Shown: positions 17,677 through 26,952, counted from the first letter of the stretch. The stretch is DNA of 64,000 nt from Rhodoferax sp. WC2427 (GCF_040822085.1 NZ_CP162006.1:3844001-3908000); one strand, 5' to 3'. Translations and numbers: made by a program. Notes: a model not told the origin generated them from the letters alone.

Positions 17677-18806
17677 GCAGACAATCTCGATCTAGTAGGG
17701 GAAACGGCCGGTGCGGCGGCCCGGGCAGTGCGCTGGGCGCACACGGTCCAGGTCAGCACCACCACCAGTGCGGCGGCGCCGCCGGTATGGGCCACGGCGG
17801 CCAACAGCGGCCAGCCCAGCACCACGTTGCTCAGGCCGGTGGCGAACTGTAGCAAGGTCAGTGCAGCCAGCCAACGGGCCTGGCGGCGGGTGGCCGGGCT
17901 GCGGTGCAAACGCCAGGCCACCAGCGCCAGCACCCACAGCACCAGGTAGGCCATCAGGCGGTGGGCGTAGTGGATGGCGGTGAGCCCCGCAAAGCTGAGG
18001 TAGCTGCCGTCCTGCATCCGCCCCAGGGGCCGCCAGATTTCAAACGCGTGCTGAAAATCCATCACGGGCCACCAGCTGCCCTGGCACAACGGAAAGGTAT
18101 TGCAGGCCAGCACCGCGTAGTTGGTACTTACCCAGCCGCCCAGGACGATCTGCGCCGCCAGCAGCACGCAGGCCAGGCCCAGCCCCACGCGGGCCACAGG
18201 CACGGCGCGTGAACGGGTGAAGCCCACCGCCTGCGCGCACAGCAAGGCCAGCAAGACCAGGCCGCCGACCAAATGCAGGGTGACGATGGCGGGAAACAGC
18301 TTCATGGTCACGGTGAGCGCACCAAACGCGCCCTGCACGCACACCCACACCAGGGTGAAAGTGGGCCACCAGGGGTTGATGGAGGCATCTTTTCTGCGCG
18401 CCCACCAGCTGGCCACGGCCAGCACCAGAATCAGTACGCCCACCGAGGTGGCCAGGTAGCGGTGGACCATCTCCACCCAGGCTTTGCCATGGGTCACCGG
18501 GCCGGTGGGCATGGCCGCTTGTGCCTGCGTGATCTCGGCCACCGCGCCCAGCGGGCTGGCGTTGCCGTAGCAGCCGGGCCAGTCAGGGCAGCCCAGGCCG
18601 GAATCGGTCAGGCGGGTGAAGGCACCGAACAGCACCAGGTCGAAGGTCAGGAACAGGGTCAGCACCGTGAGCGCCTGCAAGCGCCGCGCGGTGGAGGTGT
18701 TCTGGTTGCGCCACCAGACCCACAGCAGGGGGACGCTGGCGATCAACAGTCCGGTCAGCATGACGCGGACGATGGGCGACAGGTCGTACAAGGCTTGGGT
18801 TTCCAT
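17673..18806 (-). CDS. ctaA: Heme A synthase (CtaA/COX15)
   Basis: Oxidises heme O to heme A in the inner membrane. The 377 residues hold two four-helix bundles. [22 protein letters not shown], given here as its ends [11 protein letters not shown] and CPDWPGCYG, carries the conserved motif and cysteine pair, and histidines for heme appear in MVHRYLAT and [10 protein letters not shown]. It begins one base after the Sco-like gene ends and overlaps ctaB by four bases. The N-terminus at 18806 starts just before the first helix. Confidence 0.94.
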   Translation of the reverse strand: METQALYDLSPIVRVMLTGLLIASVPLLWVWWRNQNTSTARRLQALTVLTLFLTFDLVLFGAFTRLTDSGLGCPDWPGCYGNASPLGAVAEITQAQAAMPTGPVTHGKAWVEMVHRYLATSVGVLILVLAVASWWARRKDASINPWWPTFTLVWVCVQGAFGALTVTMKLFPAIVTLHLVGGLVLLALLCAQAVGFTRSRAVPVARVGLGLACVLLAAQIVLGGWVSTNYAVLACNTFPLCQGSWWPVMDFQHAFEIWRPLGRMQDGSYLSFAGLTAIHYAHRLMAYLVLWVLALVAWRLHRSPATRRQARWLAALTLLQFATGLSNVVLGWPLLAAVAHTGGAAALVVVLTWTVCAQRTARAAAPAVSPTRSRLSA

Positions 18807-19532
18807 TTAACGGCCCGCTTCGTCCCAGGAGGCGGAGGCGCGCAGCAGACGGTCCATGTCGCGCTTGGCCTTGGAGGCGGCTTCCAGGTCCAGCCCGGCG
18901 GGGAAACGCATCATCCAGTTGCCCATCGGGTCGACGACGTACAGGTGCTCCTGCAGCAGGTGGCCGACGGCGGGCGACAGCCACTGGGACAGCTGCAGCT
19001 CGCCCACGCGCAACACGGTTGCGCCCTTGAGCGCGGGGCGCAGGGCTTCAGGGATGGGCGCGTCGTCGGTGACCAGCCAGACCCAATCGACACGGTCCTT
19101 TTCCTTGCCCAGGGTTTCGCGCAGCTGGCGTTGCAGGTACAAATGCTTTTGGCAGATTGCGTCGCAGGCCCCGCCCCCCGCGCTGACCAGCAGCCACTGA
19201 CCTTTGAGGCCCCGCAGGTTGCCGGGCTGGCCGTCAAGTGCCACCACCGCCTGGTCGGGCAGGGGGCGTTGCGGCTCGATGAGCTCGCCAAAATTGCCCC
19301 GGCCCTGCGGGCGCACGACGTAGTAGGTGAAGTAGGAGGCGATGACCGGTGCGGCGCAGGTCAGCAGCACGGCCAGCATCTTCCAGCGGCCCACCACCGT
19401 GCGGCGGCGCGCACCGTCCAAGGCTTCCTGGGGTGTGGGCAGGTTGTGGACGGTGAGCCCCAGCGGGTGGTCTTCAGGACGGCCGTTGTTGGGTCGGAAG
19501 GATGAAGCGTCGGACAATTTGGAACCAGACAT
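18807..19532 (-). CDS. Membrane-anchored Sco-like protein of the cox cluster
   Basis: A 241-residue protein with one membrane helix (about residues 51-68, MLAVLLTCAAPVIASYFTYY) and a periplasmic domain resembling the Sco/thioredoxin fold. It has a CxxxC pair in GGACDAICQKH, as in copper chaperones. A length and position like this between SURF1 and ctaA is common in related bacteria. A role in cytochrome oxidase maturation is inferred from context and the CxxxC motif. The first 59 bases overlap the end of SURF1; the soluble N-terminus before the helix is otherwise unremarkable. Confidence 0.75.
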   Translation of the reverse strand: MSGSKLSDASSFRPNNGRPEDHPLGLTVHNLPTPQEALDGARRRTVVGRWKMLAVLLTCAAPVIASYFTYYVVRPQGRGNFGELIEPQRPLPDQAVVALDGQPGNLRGLKGQWLLVSAGGGACDAICQKHLYLQRQLRETLGKEKDRVDWVWLVTDDAPIPEALRPALKGATVLRVGELQLSQWLSPAVGHLLQEHLYVVDPMGNWMMRFPAGLDLEAASKAKRDMDRLLRASASWDEAGR

Positions 19533-20205
19533 AAAGGATTGCGATCAGGGCGCAGAGCCCAAACCATTGGAATGCGTAGCCATAGTGTTTTTCCACACCC
19601 AGATTGGCGGGCGGCCAGTCGCGCTGCAGGCGCCCTTCGGAGGGGCCCGATTGCAGCACCGACAGCGGCAGCAAGGCCAGCCCGGTCTCGGCGCTGAAGT
19701 CTGCCAAGTCGAGATTTTGCCGGATGGCACCCGCCTCGGCCCCCTTGAAGGCGTAAAGCTTGGATGGCGGCGGGGCCATCCGCCCCGAGACTTCGACCTC
19801 GCCCGCCGGTGTATCCACGGCGGGCAAGGCGGTGCGGTCCAGAAAATTGCGTGCCACCCAGCCGCGCTGCACCAGGATGGCGGTGTTGCTGCCCGCCAGC
19901 TTCAGGGGCGTGACGACATAGAACCCAGTCAGGTCGTGCATCTGGCGGTTGTCCAGAAACACGGTGTTCTGCGGCACCCACTGGCCGCGCAGGCGCACCT
20001 GGCGGTGCAGCAGCTGCTCGGTCTGCAGGGGCCCGGCCAGATCCGCCAGGCCGACCGGTGGGCGCGTGTTTTGCGACTGGATGGCCGCGTAGAGGGCTTC
20101 TTTCTGGGCGGCGCGTGACAACTGCCAGCGGCCCAGGGAGAAGGTCGCCACCAGGCCGATCAAAGCCCCGGCGGTCAGCAAGGCAAAACGCAGCTTCGGG
20201 CTCAC
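19474..20205 (-). CDS. SURF1-family cytochrome oxidase assembly protein
   Basis: An inner-membrane assembly factor for cytochrome c oxidase, probably aiding heme A insertion. The 243 residues have two membrane helices, one N-terminal (LRFALLTAGALIGLVATF) and one C-terminal (FGLCALIAILYVWFQIV), with SLGRWQLSRAAQKEAL, VQRGWVARN and GYAFQWFGL as family signatures. The GTG at 20205 is chosen because no ATG precedes the helix in frame and the divergent gene starts only 16 bp away. Its 3' end overlaps the next gene by 59 bases. Confidence 0.88.
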   Translation of the reverse strand: MSPKLRFALLTAGALIGLVATFSLGRWQLSRAAQKEALYAAIQSQNTRPPVGLADLAGPLQTEQLLHRQVRLRGQWVPQNTVFLDNRQMHDLTGFYVVTPLKLAGSNTAILVQRGWVARNFLDRTALPAVDTPAGEVEVSGRMAPPPSKLYAFKGAEAGAIRQNLDLADFSAETGLALLPLSVLQSGPSEGRLQRDWPPANLGVEKHYGYAFQWFGLCALIAILYVWFQIVRRFILPTQQRPS

Positions 20206-20220
20206 AGGATAATACCGGGC

Positions 20221-20454
20221 ATGAACTATCTCGCCCTTGTCGCTTTTGCGGCCATCTTCGCCAGCCTGGGTGCTGCCCTGTACTTCATGCTCAAGGGGGG
20301 CGGGAAAACCGACGAAGAGCAGGCAGCCAAGTCCGGACGCATGGCCAAAGCGCTGGCGTTTCGCATCGGGTTCTCGGTTCTGCTGTTCATCTGCATTCTG
20401 GTGGGTTGGAAGTTGGGATACCTGCACCCGACCGGTATCCAGTCAGGTCAATAA
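20221..20454 (+). CDS. DUF2909-type twin-transmembrane protein
   Basis: A 77-residue inner-membrane protein with two helices (residues 3-25 and about 48-66) separated by a short charged loop (GGGKTDEEQAAKSGRMAK). The pattern and the location inside a cox cluster fit the DUF2909 family, whose function is unknown. It is the only plus-strand gene in the cluster and is divergent from SURF1 with a 15-bp gap. An AGGA lies 12 bp before the ATG. A strong terminator follows directly. Confidence 0.8.
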   Translation: MNYLALVAFAAIFASLGAALYFMLKGGGKTDEEQAAKSGRMAKALAFRIGFSVLLFICILVGWKLGYLHPTGIQSGQ

Positions 20455-20478
20455 AAAAGCGCCGAGCGGCGCTTTTTT
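20453..20478. terminator. Bidirectional rho-independent terminator (DUF2909 / coxC)
   Basis: Six A, stem GCGCCG, loop AG, stem CGGCGC, six T. It overlaps the stop codon of the DUF2909 gene and lies 25 bp after the convergent coxC stop. Confidence 0.85.
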
Positions 20479-20502
20479 ATGGGCGGGCCAGAGGCGAATC
20501 CA

Positions 20503-21384
20503 TCAGGTCCAGTAGACGATGACGTACAGGCCCAGCCACACCACGTCCACAAAGTGCCAGTACCAGGCTGCACCTTCGAAGCCGAAGTGCTTGGAAGGCG
20601 TGAAGTGCCCCTTCATCAAGCGCAGGGTGATGAACAACAGCATCAGCATGCCCACGAACACGTGGAAGCCGTGGAAGCCGGTCAGTAAGAAGAAGGTGGA
20701 GCCGTAAACGCCGGAGGTGAGTTTGAGATTCATCTCGCTGTAGGCGTGGGCGTATTCGTAGCCTTGCACGAACAGGAAAACCGTACCCAGCAACACCGTG
20801 GCCCACATGAAGGCAATGGTTTTGCCGCGCTCGCCCTTGACGAGTGCGTGGTGGGCGATGGTCAGGGTGACACCCGACGACAACAGCAAGCCGGTGTTGA
20901 TGGTGGGCAGCCAGAACGGGGTCATGGTCTGGAACGGCTCGATGATATTGGCAGGCGAAGCCGTCACACCGGCGGCAATGCTAGGCCACACCGCCTTGAA
21001 GTCGGGCCAGAGCAAGGCGTTGTCCAGGCTGCCCAGGGCGGGCACCGAATGGCCACGCGCCCACCACAGGGCGGTAAAGAACGCGCCGAAGAACATCACC
21101 TCGGAGAAGATGAACCAGCTCATGCTCCAACGGTAGGACAGGTCGATCCTGTGGCTGTAGAGGCCGCCTTCGCTCTCGTTGATGGCATCGCGGAACCATT
21201 GGTACAACACGCCCCACCAGAACAGCATGCCCCCGGCCAGCGCGTACTTGCCCCAATCTTCGCCATTGATCCACTGGCCTGCGCCCAAGATCACAAAGAA
21301 CAGACCCAGCGCCGCCATGGCGGGATGGCGCGACGGGCCGGGTACAAAGTAGTACGGTGTTGCAGCGTGTGCGGTTGAACTCAT
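20503..21384 (-). CDS. coxC: Cytochrome c oxidase subunit III
   Basis: Core membrane subunit III of an aa3-type cytochrome c oxidase. The 293 residues begin with the typical ATPYYFVPGPSRHPAMAALG and contain SEVMFFGAFFTALWW, the conserved Glu of this subunit, and GFHGFHVFVGM. The seven-helix pattern is visible; AWYWHFVDVVWLGLYVIVYW closes the protein. The start at 21384 (MSSTAHAA) is preferred to an upstream GTG-type extension. It is the last gene of the coxBA-ctaG-DUF2970-coxC block. Confidence 0.96.
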   Translation of the reverse strand: MSSTAHAATPYYFVPGPSRHPAMAALGLFFVILGAGQWINGEDWGKYALAGGMLFWWGVLYQWFRDAINESEGGLYSHRIDLSYRWSMSWFIFSEVMFFGAFFTALWWARGHSVPALGSLDNALLWPDFKAVWPSIAAGVTASPANIIEPFQTMTPFWLPTINTGLLLSSGVTLTIAHHALVKGERGKTIAFMWATVLLGTVFLFVQGYEYAHAYSEMNLKLTSGVYGSTFFLLTGFHGFHVFVGMLMLLFITLRLMKGHFTPSKHFGFEGAAWYWHFVDVVWLGLYVIVYWT

Positions 21385-21429
21385 GTCAGCTCCTTGCTCT
21401 CTCAATTCTTGTAAGACCTATTGGGCAAA

Positions 21430-21630
21430 TTACTTTGCCACCACCCAATTCACCAAAATCACCAAACCCACCACGATCAACAGCACCGCCACCAGACCCA
21501 CCGCAATCACATGCAGCGGGCTGATTTTGGCCAGATCATCCTCATAACCGCTTTGCTTGCGGATGCCTACAAACGACCACGCCACCGCCTTGACGGTCTG
21601 CAGCAGGCTGGCCTTGCCCGGCGCACTCAT
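21430..21630 (-). CDS. DUF2970 small membrane protein
   Basis: A 66-residue protein with one C-terminal helix (HVIAVGLVAVLLIVVGLVIL) and the conserved segment VAWSFVGIRKQSGYEDD. This is the DUF2970 family, found next to cytochrome oxidase genes and of unknown function. It overlaps the ctaG stop by four bases (ATGA) and is followed after 45 bp by coxC, so co-expression is expected. Confidence 0.87.
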   Translation of the reverse strand: MSAPGKASLLQTVKAVAWSFVGIRKQSGYEDDLAKISPLHVIAVGLVAVLLIVVGLVILVNWVVAK

Positions 21631-22247
21631 GACCCCTGCCCGGTTTCCACATGCCGACCTGCGTCGACGGTGGACGTCGGTGCAGGCGGTGTCTTGCCGC
21701 CTACTTCAAAGAAGGTGTACGACAAGGTGATAGTCGTCACGTCTTTGGACAGCTTGGGGTCGATCACGAAGGCCACCGGCCACTCTTTCTTTTCGCCCGG
21801 CTCCAGCGTGTACTGGTTGAAGCAAAAGCATTCCAGCTTGTTGAAATGCGCTGCCGCCTGCTGGGGCGCATAGCTGGGAATCGCCTGCGCCGCCATACGG
21901 CGGTTTTGCACGTTCTGGAACTCGTACATCACCGTGGCCAGCTCACCGGGGTGCACCTGCAGCGAGCGCTTGGCGGGCTTGAATTCCCACGGTCCGCGTG
22001 CATTGGCGTCGAACTCAACGGTAATGGTGCGGCTCAGGTCCACCTGCGTATTGGCCGGCAGGCTGGCGGCCTTGCCCGCCGTGCCCACACCCGGCACCTG
22101 GCGCTCAGCGATCGACAGGATGTTGATGCCCGTCATCTCGCAAATGGCCTTGTAGAGCGGCACCAGCGCATAGCCAAACGCGAACATGGCTGCGGTGATG
22201 ACGGCCAGCTTGCCGACCATCTTGAAATTTTCGTGGCGGACGGTCAT
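21627..22247 (-). CDS. ctaG: Cytochrome c oxidase assembly protein CtaG/Cox11
   Basis: A periplasmic copper chaperone for the CuB centre of subunit I. The 206 residues have one N-terminal helix (VITAAMFAFGYALVPLY) followed by the family motif LYKAICEMTGIN. The copper-binding region FNKLECFCFNQYTLEPGE contains the paired Cys of the CFCF motif. It starts six bases after the small assembly protein and overlaps DUF2970 by four. The family signature and context leave little doubt. Confidence 0.95.
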   Translation of the reverse strand: MTVRHENFKMVGKLAVITAAMFAFGYALVPLYKAICEMTGINILSIAERQVPGVGTAGKAASLPANTQVDLSRTITVEFDANARGPWEFKPAKRSLQVHPGELATVMYEFQNVQNRRMAAQAIPSYAPQQAAAHFNKLECFCFNQYTLEPGEKKEWPVAFVIDPKLSKDVTTITLSYTFFEVGGKTPPAPTSTVDAGRHVETGQGS

Positions 22248-22253
22248 GCAAGC

Positions 22254-22370
22254 TTAATGGTGGCTTTGCAGGTACATCTTGGCGAAGAAGCCGAGGAAAA
22301 ACACCACCGCAATGGACGCCAGAATGAGTCCGGTGCGCAGGTTGTTCTTCTTTTGCTGGGGTGTCAACAT
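22254..22370 (-). CDS. Cytochrome oxidase small assembly protein (38 residues)
   Basis: A tiny protein, MLTPQQKKNNLRTGLIL onward, with a polar N-terminus and one helix ending FFAKMYLQSHH. It starts two bases after the coxA stop and ends six bases before ctaG, so it is clearly part of the operon. Similar unnamed small proteins occupy this position in related oxidase operons. Its role is inferred from context only. Confidence 0.75.
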   Translation of the reverse strand: MLTPQQKKNNLRTGLILASIAVVFFLGFFAKMYLQSHH

Positions 22371-22372
22371 GC

Positions 22373-24004
22373 TCAGCCGATCACGCGGGTTGCAGTGATG
22401 TCCAGCTTGGGCGGTGTCTCGAAGGTATGGAACGGTGCGGGCGATGGCACTTCCCACTCCAGACCTTCAGCGGCTTCCCAGGGCTTGGCAGAGGCTTTTT
22501 CACCCTTGCCCAACATGGCGGGCAGCACGATGAAGAAGAAGAAATACACCTGGGCAAAACCGAAGAAGAACGCGCCCACCGAGGCCACCGCATTGAAGTC
22601 GGCAAACTGCATCGGGTAATCTGCATAACGGCGTGGCATACCGGCCAGGCCCAAAAAGTGCATCGGGAAGAAGGTGACGTTGAAGGAAATCAGCGACCAC
22701 CAGAAGTGGATCTTGCCGCGGCTTTCGTTGTACATCACACCGGTCCACTTGGGGCACCAGTAGTAGAAACCGGCAAACATGGCATAGAGCGAGCCTGCCA
22801 CCAGCACGTAGTGGAAATGCGCCACCACGTAGTAGGTGTCCTGCAGTTGGATGTCGATCGGTGCCACAGCCAGGATCAGGCCGGTGAAGCCGCCCATGGT
22901 AAACACGAAAATGAAGCCCACCGCAAACAGCATCGGGGTTTCAAAGGTCATGGAGCCCTGCCACATGGTGGCGATCCAGTTGAAGATTTTCACGGCGGTC
23001 GGCACCGCAATCAGCATTGTGGCGTACATGAAGAACAACTGGCCCGTCACCGGCATACCGGTGGTGAACATGTGGTGCGCCCAGACGATGAAGCTCAAAA
23101 TCGCGATCGACGAGGTGGCGTACACCATGGAGGCGTAGCCAAACAGTTTCTTGCGGGCAAACGCCGGCACGATGTGGCTGATGATGCCGAATGCCGGCAA
23201 GATCATGATGTACACCTCGGGGTGGCCGAAGAACCAGAAAATGTGCTGGTACATCACCGGGTCGCCACCGGCGGCCGGGTTGAAGAAGCTGGTGCCAAAG
23301 TGGCGGTCGGTCAGCGTCATGGTGATGGCACCGGCCAGCACAGGCATCACGGCGATCAGCAGGTAGGCGGTGATCAGCCAGGTCCAGCAGAACATCGGCA
23401 TCTTCATCAGCGTCATGCCAGGGGCGCGCATGTTCAGGATGGTGACGATGATGTTGATCGAGCCCATGATCGACGAAGCACCCAGGATGTGCATCGCGAA
23501 AATACCCGCGTCCATCGATGGGCCCATTTGCAGCGTCAGGGGTGCGTACAGCGTCCAGCCCGCAGCGGGTGCGCCGCCAGGCATGAAGAACGAGCTGACC
23601 AGGGTGGCTGCCGCTGGAATCATCAGCCAGAAGCTGAAGTTGTTCATGCGGGCAAAGGCCATGTCGGACGCACCGATCTGCAGCGGAATCATCCAGTTCG
23701 CAAAGCCCACGAAGGCCGGCATGATGGCACCGAACACCATGATCAGGCCGTGCATGGTGGTGAGCTGGTTGAACAACTCGGGGTTGACGAATTGCAAACC
23801 AGGCTGGAACAGCTCGGCGCGAATGATCAGCGCCAAAATGCCGCCGACCATCAACATCGTGAAGCTGAACAACAGGTACAGCGTGCCAATATCCTTGTGG
23901 TTGGTGGCAAACACCCAGCGCCGCCAACCGGTGGGGGCGTGGTGGTGGTCATCATGGCCATGGGCATCATGTGCGTGGTCGTGGGGATCGAGAACTGCAC
24001 TCAT
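22373..24004 (-). CDS. coxA: Cytochrome c oxidase subunit I
   Basis: The catalytic subunit of aa3-type oxidase, which reduces O2 to water and pumps protons. It has 543 residues and twelve helices. The heme a ligand is in [13 protein letters not shown], and the binuclear centre in [18 protein letters not shown] and [23 protein letters not shown] carries the remaining heme ligands. The N-terminus is His-rich ([17 protein letters not shown]), a feature often seen in these bacteria and possibly able to bind metal. It follows coxB after 41 bp. Confidence 0.97.
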   Translation of the reverse strand: MSAVLDPHDHAHDAHGHDDHHHAPTGWRRWVFATNHKDIGTLYLLFSFTMLMVGGILALIIRAELFQPGLQFVNPELFNQLTTMHGLIMVFGAIMPAFVGFANWMIPLQIGASDMAFARMNNFSFWLMIPAAATLVSSFFMPGGAPAAGWTLYAPLTLQMGPSMDAGIFAMHILGASSIMGSINIIVTILNMRAPGMTLMKMPMFCWTWLITAYLLIAVMPVLAGAITMTLTDRHFGTSFFNPAAGGDPVMYQHIFWFFGHPEVYIMILPAFGIISHIVPAFARKKLFGYASMVYATSSIAILSFIVWAHHMFTTGMPVTGQLFFMYATMLIAVPTAVKIFNWIATMWQGSMTFETPMLFAVGFIFVFTMGGFTGLILAVAPIDIQLQDTYYVVAHFHYVLVAGSLYAMFAGFYYWCPKWTGVMYNESRGKIHFWWSLISFNVTFFPMHFLGLAGMPRRYADYPMQFADFNAVASVGAFFFGFAQVYFFFFIVLPAMLGKGEKASAKPWEAAEGLEWEVPSPAPFHTFETPPKLDITATRVIG

Positions 24005-24045
24005 CTTTGTTTTCCTTGGGGATCTTGTACGTTAACGAGTGCAGC

Positions 24046-25245
24046 TTATTTGCCGCGCTGGGCCAGGATGTCGGCGGGCTGCACCAGTTGGCCGGTCTTG
24101 TTGGACCAGTTGTTCTTGGTGTAGCTGATGACGGCCGCAATGTCGGTATCACTGAGTTGCTTCCATGCGGGCATGGCACCGTTGTTCTGGCCATTGAGCA
24201 GCACATGGATTTGCACGTTCTTGTCGGCGTCGAGCACCTTGGGCGAGCCGTCCAGCGGCTTGATCGGGCCACCGCCCTTGCCGTTGGCCTGGTGGCATGC
24301 GGCGCAGTTGGCGGCGTAGACCTTTTCGCCGCGCTTGGAGATGTCGTCCAGCGTCCAGATCTTGGCAGGATCGTCGGCCTTGGCGGCCATCTTCTTTTTC
24401 TCGCCATCGACCCAGGCGGAGTAGTCTTCGGCCGACACCACTTTCACGTGGATCGGCATGTAGGCGTGCTCTTTGCCGCACAGCTCGGCGCACTGGCCGT
24501 AGTAGCTGCCAATTTTTTCGGCGCGGAACCAGGTGTCGCGTACAAAGCCGGGGATCGCGTCCTGCTTGATACCAAAGGCAGGCACCATGAAGGCGTGGAT
24601 CACGTCGTCGGCGGTGGTGATGATGCGGATCTTTTTGTTGACAGGCACGACCAGGGCGTTGTCGACCTTGAGCAGGTAGTCATCGACCACTTCGCCCGCC
24701 TTGGGGCCGCCGTTGTTGGACATGGCGCGCTGGGTGCTGTCGAGTGTGGAGACAAAGCCGATGCCTTCGCCCTCGCCCTTGATGTAGTCGTATCCCCATT
24801 TCCACTGCATACCCGTGGCCTTGATAGTCAGGTCGGCGTTGGTGGTGTCTTTCATGGCCACCACCACCTTGGTAGCGGGCAAGGCCATCAGGATCACGAT
24901 GACAAATGGAACGATGGTCCAGATGATTTCCACCGTAACCGACTCGTGGAAATTGGCTGCCTTGTGGCCCTTGGATTTGCGGTGCTTCCAGATGGAATAG
25001 AACATCACGCTGAAGACGGCAATAAAAATCACCAGACAGGTGTAGAGCATGCCCATGTGCAGGAAATGCTGTTCTTCTGAAATCCTGGTGACCCCGGTGG
25101 GCAGGTTCAATTGGCGAACGCCGGGCCCACCCGGTAGATCATTGACCGCATACGCAGCAGCGGCCGTGCAGGCAGCCACCGCAACGCCGAGCTTGGGCAA
25201 GAATTTAGGCAGCAGTGAAGCCAACTTATTAGGAATCATCTTCAT
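24046..25245 (-). CDS. coxB: Cytochrome c oxidase subunit II with fused cytochrome c domain
   Basis: Receives electrons from cytochrome c at its CuA centre. About 399 residues: signal peptide, two membrane helices, a cupredoxin domain with the CuA motif CAELCGKEHAYM, and a C-terminal cytochrome c domain with CAACH heme attachment and M in GAMPAW. The fusion makes it caa3-like. The ATG at 25245 is chosen; an upstream GTG at 25254 and a second ATG two codons later are alternatives. It is the first core subunit gene of the block; DUF2244 lies 71 bp upstream. Confidence 0.95.
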   Translation of the reverse strand: MKMIPNKLASLLPKFLPKLGVAVAACTAAAAYAVNDLPGGPGVRQLNLPTGVTRISEEQHFLHMGMLYTCLVIFIAVFSVMFYSIWKHRKSKGHKAANFHESVTVEIIWTIVPFVIVILMALPATKVVVAMKDTTNADLTIKATGMQWKWGYDYIKGEGEGIGFVSTLDSTQRAMSNNGGPKAGEVVDDYLLKVDNALVVPVNKKIRIITTADDVIHAFMVPAFGIKQDAIPGFVRDTWFRAEKIGSYYGQCAELCGKEHAYMPIHVKVVSAEDYSAWVDGEKKKMAAKADDPAKIWTLDDISKRGEKVYAANCAACHQANGKGGGPIKPLDGSPKVLDADKNVQIHVLLNGQNNGAMPAWKQLSDTDIAAVISYTKNNWSNKTGQLVQPADILAQRGK

Positions 25246-25299
25246 CGTTTTCACTTATTCAACACCTCAATTGAACCAATCTTGCTGCGCCAGCCATCT

Positions 25300-25311
25300 G
25301 CCCCAGGGGGC
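25300..25311. other. Short GC hairpin between DUF2244 and coxB
   Basis: GCCCCAGGGGGC is a near-palindrome of C and G runs, 5 bp past the DUF2244 stop. It resembles the C6-A-G6 hairpin inside the pyrR reading frame (51688-51700). Confidence 0.25.
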
Positions 25312-25316
25312 TTGTC

Positions 25317-25802
25317 TCATGCGCTGCGCAACGCCATCCGAATTTCCCGCGCCAGAGCCGACCGCAGCTCCGGGCTTACATACCGCCCCACTTCCACCGA
25401 ACGCCCCTGGCCTGACACCTCGATCAGGGACCGGTCCCCCGTTTTGGGTTCGATCCGAACCCACTCACGGCGAAACTCGGCCCGCTCCAGGCGACCTGCA
25501 TTCTCCAGCTCGACCACCAGTTGCGTGCCTTGCAACGAAATCCGCTCGCCATCCGTGGCGTGCCGGGAGTACACCAGAAATGCCGCTCCCACCGCCGCCA
25601 ACTCCAGCCATGCAAACGGCAACACCAGCTTGGCCCCTTGCAACCAGAAAAACGTCGCAATGCCCATGGACACCACACAGATCGAGGCATACATCCAGCC
25701 CAACTGGGCCGGTGTTACCGAGCAGTTGCGCTTCAGGAACCAGTGGATGTTCTGGCCCGAAACTGTGGCGAAGCGAAATACCAAGTTCGGCACGTTTGGC
25801 AC
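25317..25802 (-). CDS. DUF2244 membrane protein
   Basis: A 161-residue protein with two adjacent helices (about residues 35-55 and 60-78) and a soluble C-terminal domain (WVRIEPKTGDRSLIEVSGQG; RSVEVGRYVSPELRSALA). This is the DUF2244 pattern, a family of unknown function often found by coxB. The start is a GTG at 25802, since an in-frame TGA lies directly before it; a second GTG three codons on is possible. Location immediately upstream of coxB suggests a link with the oxidase. Confidence 0.82.
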   Translation of the reverse strand: MPNVPNLVFRFATVSGQNIHWFLKRNCSVTPAQLGWMYASICVVSMGIATFFWLQGAKLVLPFAWLELAAVGAAFLVYSRHATDGERISLQGTQLVVELENAGRLERAEFRREWVRIEPKTGDRSLIEVSGQGRSVEVGRYVSPELRSALAREIRMALRSA

Positions 25803-25902
25803 TCACAAAAATGAGGCCGATGCCATGGCGCACATGCCGCCAATGGGTCTGCCTATATGCGTGGGAAGATACCCGAATTCATTTTTCTTCATGTGAATTG
25901 TA

Positions 25903-25919
25903 GCCTTGCTTTCCAAGGC
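25903..25919. other. Short hairpin downstream of the methyltransferase gene
   Basis: GCCTTG-CTTTC-CAAGGC, 44 bp beyond the methyltransferase stop and about 100 bp upstream of DUF2244. There is no T-run, so a terminator role is weak. Confidence 0.25.
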
Positions 25920-25962
25920 CAAGCCCGGTAGTAGCGGTGATTAAGGCCTTGAAACCCGCTTC

Positions 25963-26868
25963 TCAGACCCCATGTGCCTTGCCCTGCTGCAGCATGTCGC
26001 GCATGTCGCGCAACGAAACCGCACTGTGGGCACTGACCCGCAGCTTGGGTTTGGGCTTCAGGGCGTGGCCGTAAATGAGCTCAAAGGTCAATGGCAAACG
26101 GCCGTTTTCCGCCGCGTTTGCCAGCTGCAGGGCCAGTTCGCGCTCCAGGCGATCGCGCCATTGCCGCCCGCGCAAACCCTGGAAGCGCTGTGGATGCAGA
26201 TTGCGCCCGACCTCGCGCAGCTCCTGCAGCAGGCGCGCCGGGCTCTCGTAGGTCAGGCGGATACGCTCCATGTCCATCACCGGCTCGGCAAACCCGGCAT
26301 GCACCAGCATGTCGCCCCAGTCGTGCATGTCGGTGAACTGGTGGCCGGGCACCGGCCAGCCCAGGGCGCTGTAGACACCGCGCAGCTCCTGCACTGTGTC
26401 CGGCCCGAGGCAGGAGAACATCAAAAAACCGTCCACCGCCAGCGCCCGGTGCCATTGGGCGATCAACGCCTGCGGGTCGGCGGCCGAGTGCAGCACCATA
26501 TTGGCCCACAGCATCTGCACGCCGCCATCGGGCGGCAGCCCCATCTGTTGCGCGGGGGCCCGCCAGCCGCTGGGCTTCCACCATGGTTTTGCTACAGATT
26601 GAATAGCTGCTTGCGCTTGATCTGTATGCGCTTCGACCACAAAACAGGCTGCATTCGGATACCGCTCGGTCAACTTGGCGTGGGCCTGCAAGCCGCCGCG
26701 CGTGGGCTCCCAGTGCGCCCAGGCCTCGGGTTGCAGCTTGATCCACTGCAGCCGGTCTTCCATGCGCCGGGCCACCTCTTCGTGCAGCCAGGGGGATTGT
26801 GGGGTGCGCAACTGGGCCCAGCGGGCGGCGGCGGCGGGGTCGATCGTGGGGGGAAGTTGGGTCGTCAT
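25963..26868 (-). CDS. BioC-like SAM methyltransferase-fold protein
   Basis: A 301-residue protein resembling the BioC-type methyltransferases of related bacteria. Recognisable segments are GGVQMLWANMVLHSAADPQALI, given as VQMLWANMVLHSA, then HRALAVDGFLMFSCLGPDT and LTFELIYGHALKP. The usual glycine-rich SAM-binding motif I is degraded: the equivalent stretch reads WAHWEPTRGGLQAH. Residues about 80-96 (EAHTDQAQAAIQSVAK) come from a copy of the dispersed repeat. It may be an inactive or diverged paralogue. It is divergent from comF. Confidence 0.7.
   Translation of the reverse strand: MTTQLPPTIDPAAAARWAQLRTPQSPWLHEEVARRMEDRLQWIKLQPEAWAHWEPTRGGLQAHAKLTERYPNAACFVVEAHTDQAQAAIQSVAKPWWKPSGWRAPAQQMGLPPDGGVQMLWANMVLHSAADPQALIAQWHRALAVDGFLMFSCLGPDTVQELRGVYSALGWPVPGHQFTDMHDWGDMLVHAGFAEPVMDMERIRLTYESPARLLQELREVGRNLHPQRFQGLRGRQWRDRLERELALQLANAAENGRLPLTFELIYGHALKPKPKLRVSAHSAVSLRDMRDMLQQGKAHGV
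26590..26646. repeat. Palindromic repeat copy H, inside the methyltransferase gene
   Basis: On the plus strand it starts TGCTACAGATTGAATAGCTG and runs through GCTTGCGCTTG. The reverse complement gives GCGCAAGCAGCTATT ending in TAGCA, in frame as AQAAIQSVA. The other half is degenerate. Confidence 0.7.
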
Positions 26869-26952
26869 ACGCTCACGTGAAAGAACAAACTTTCATGAAC
26901 CGGGGCGCGCGGCACCTCGGCTTGAAAGTGAGAGCGCGAGTATATTGACGTG

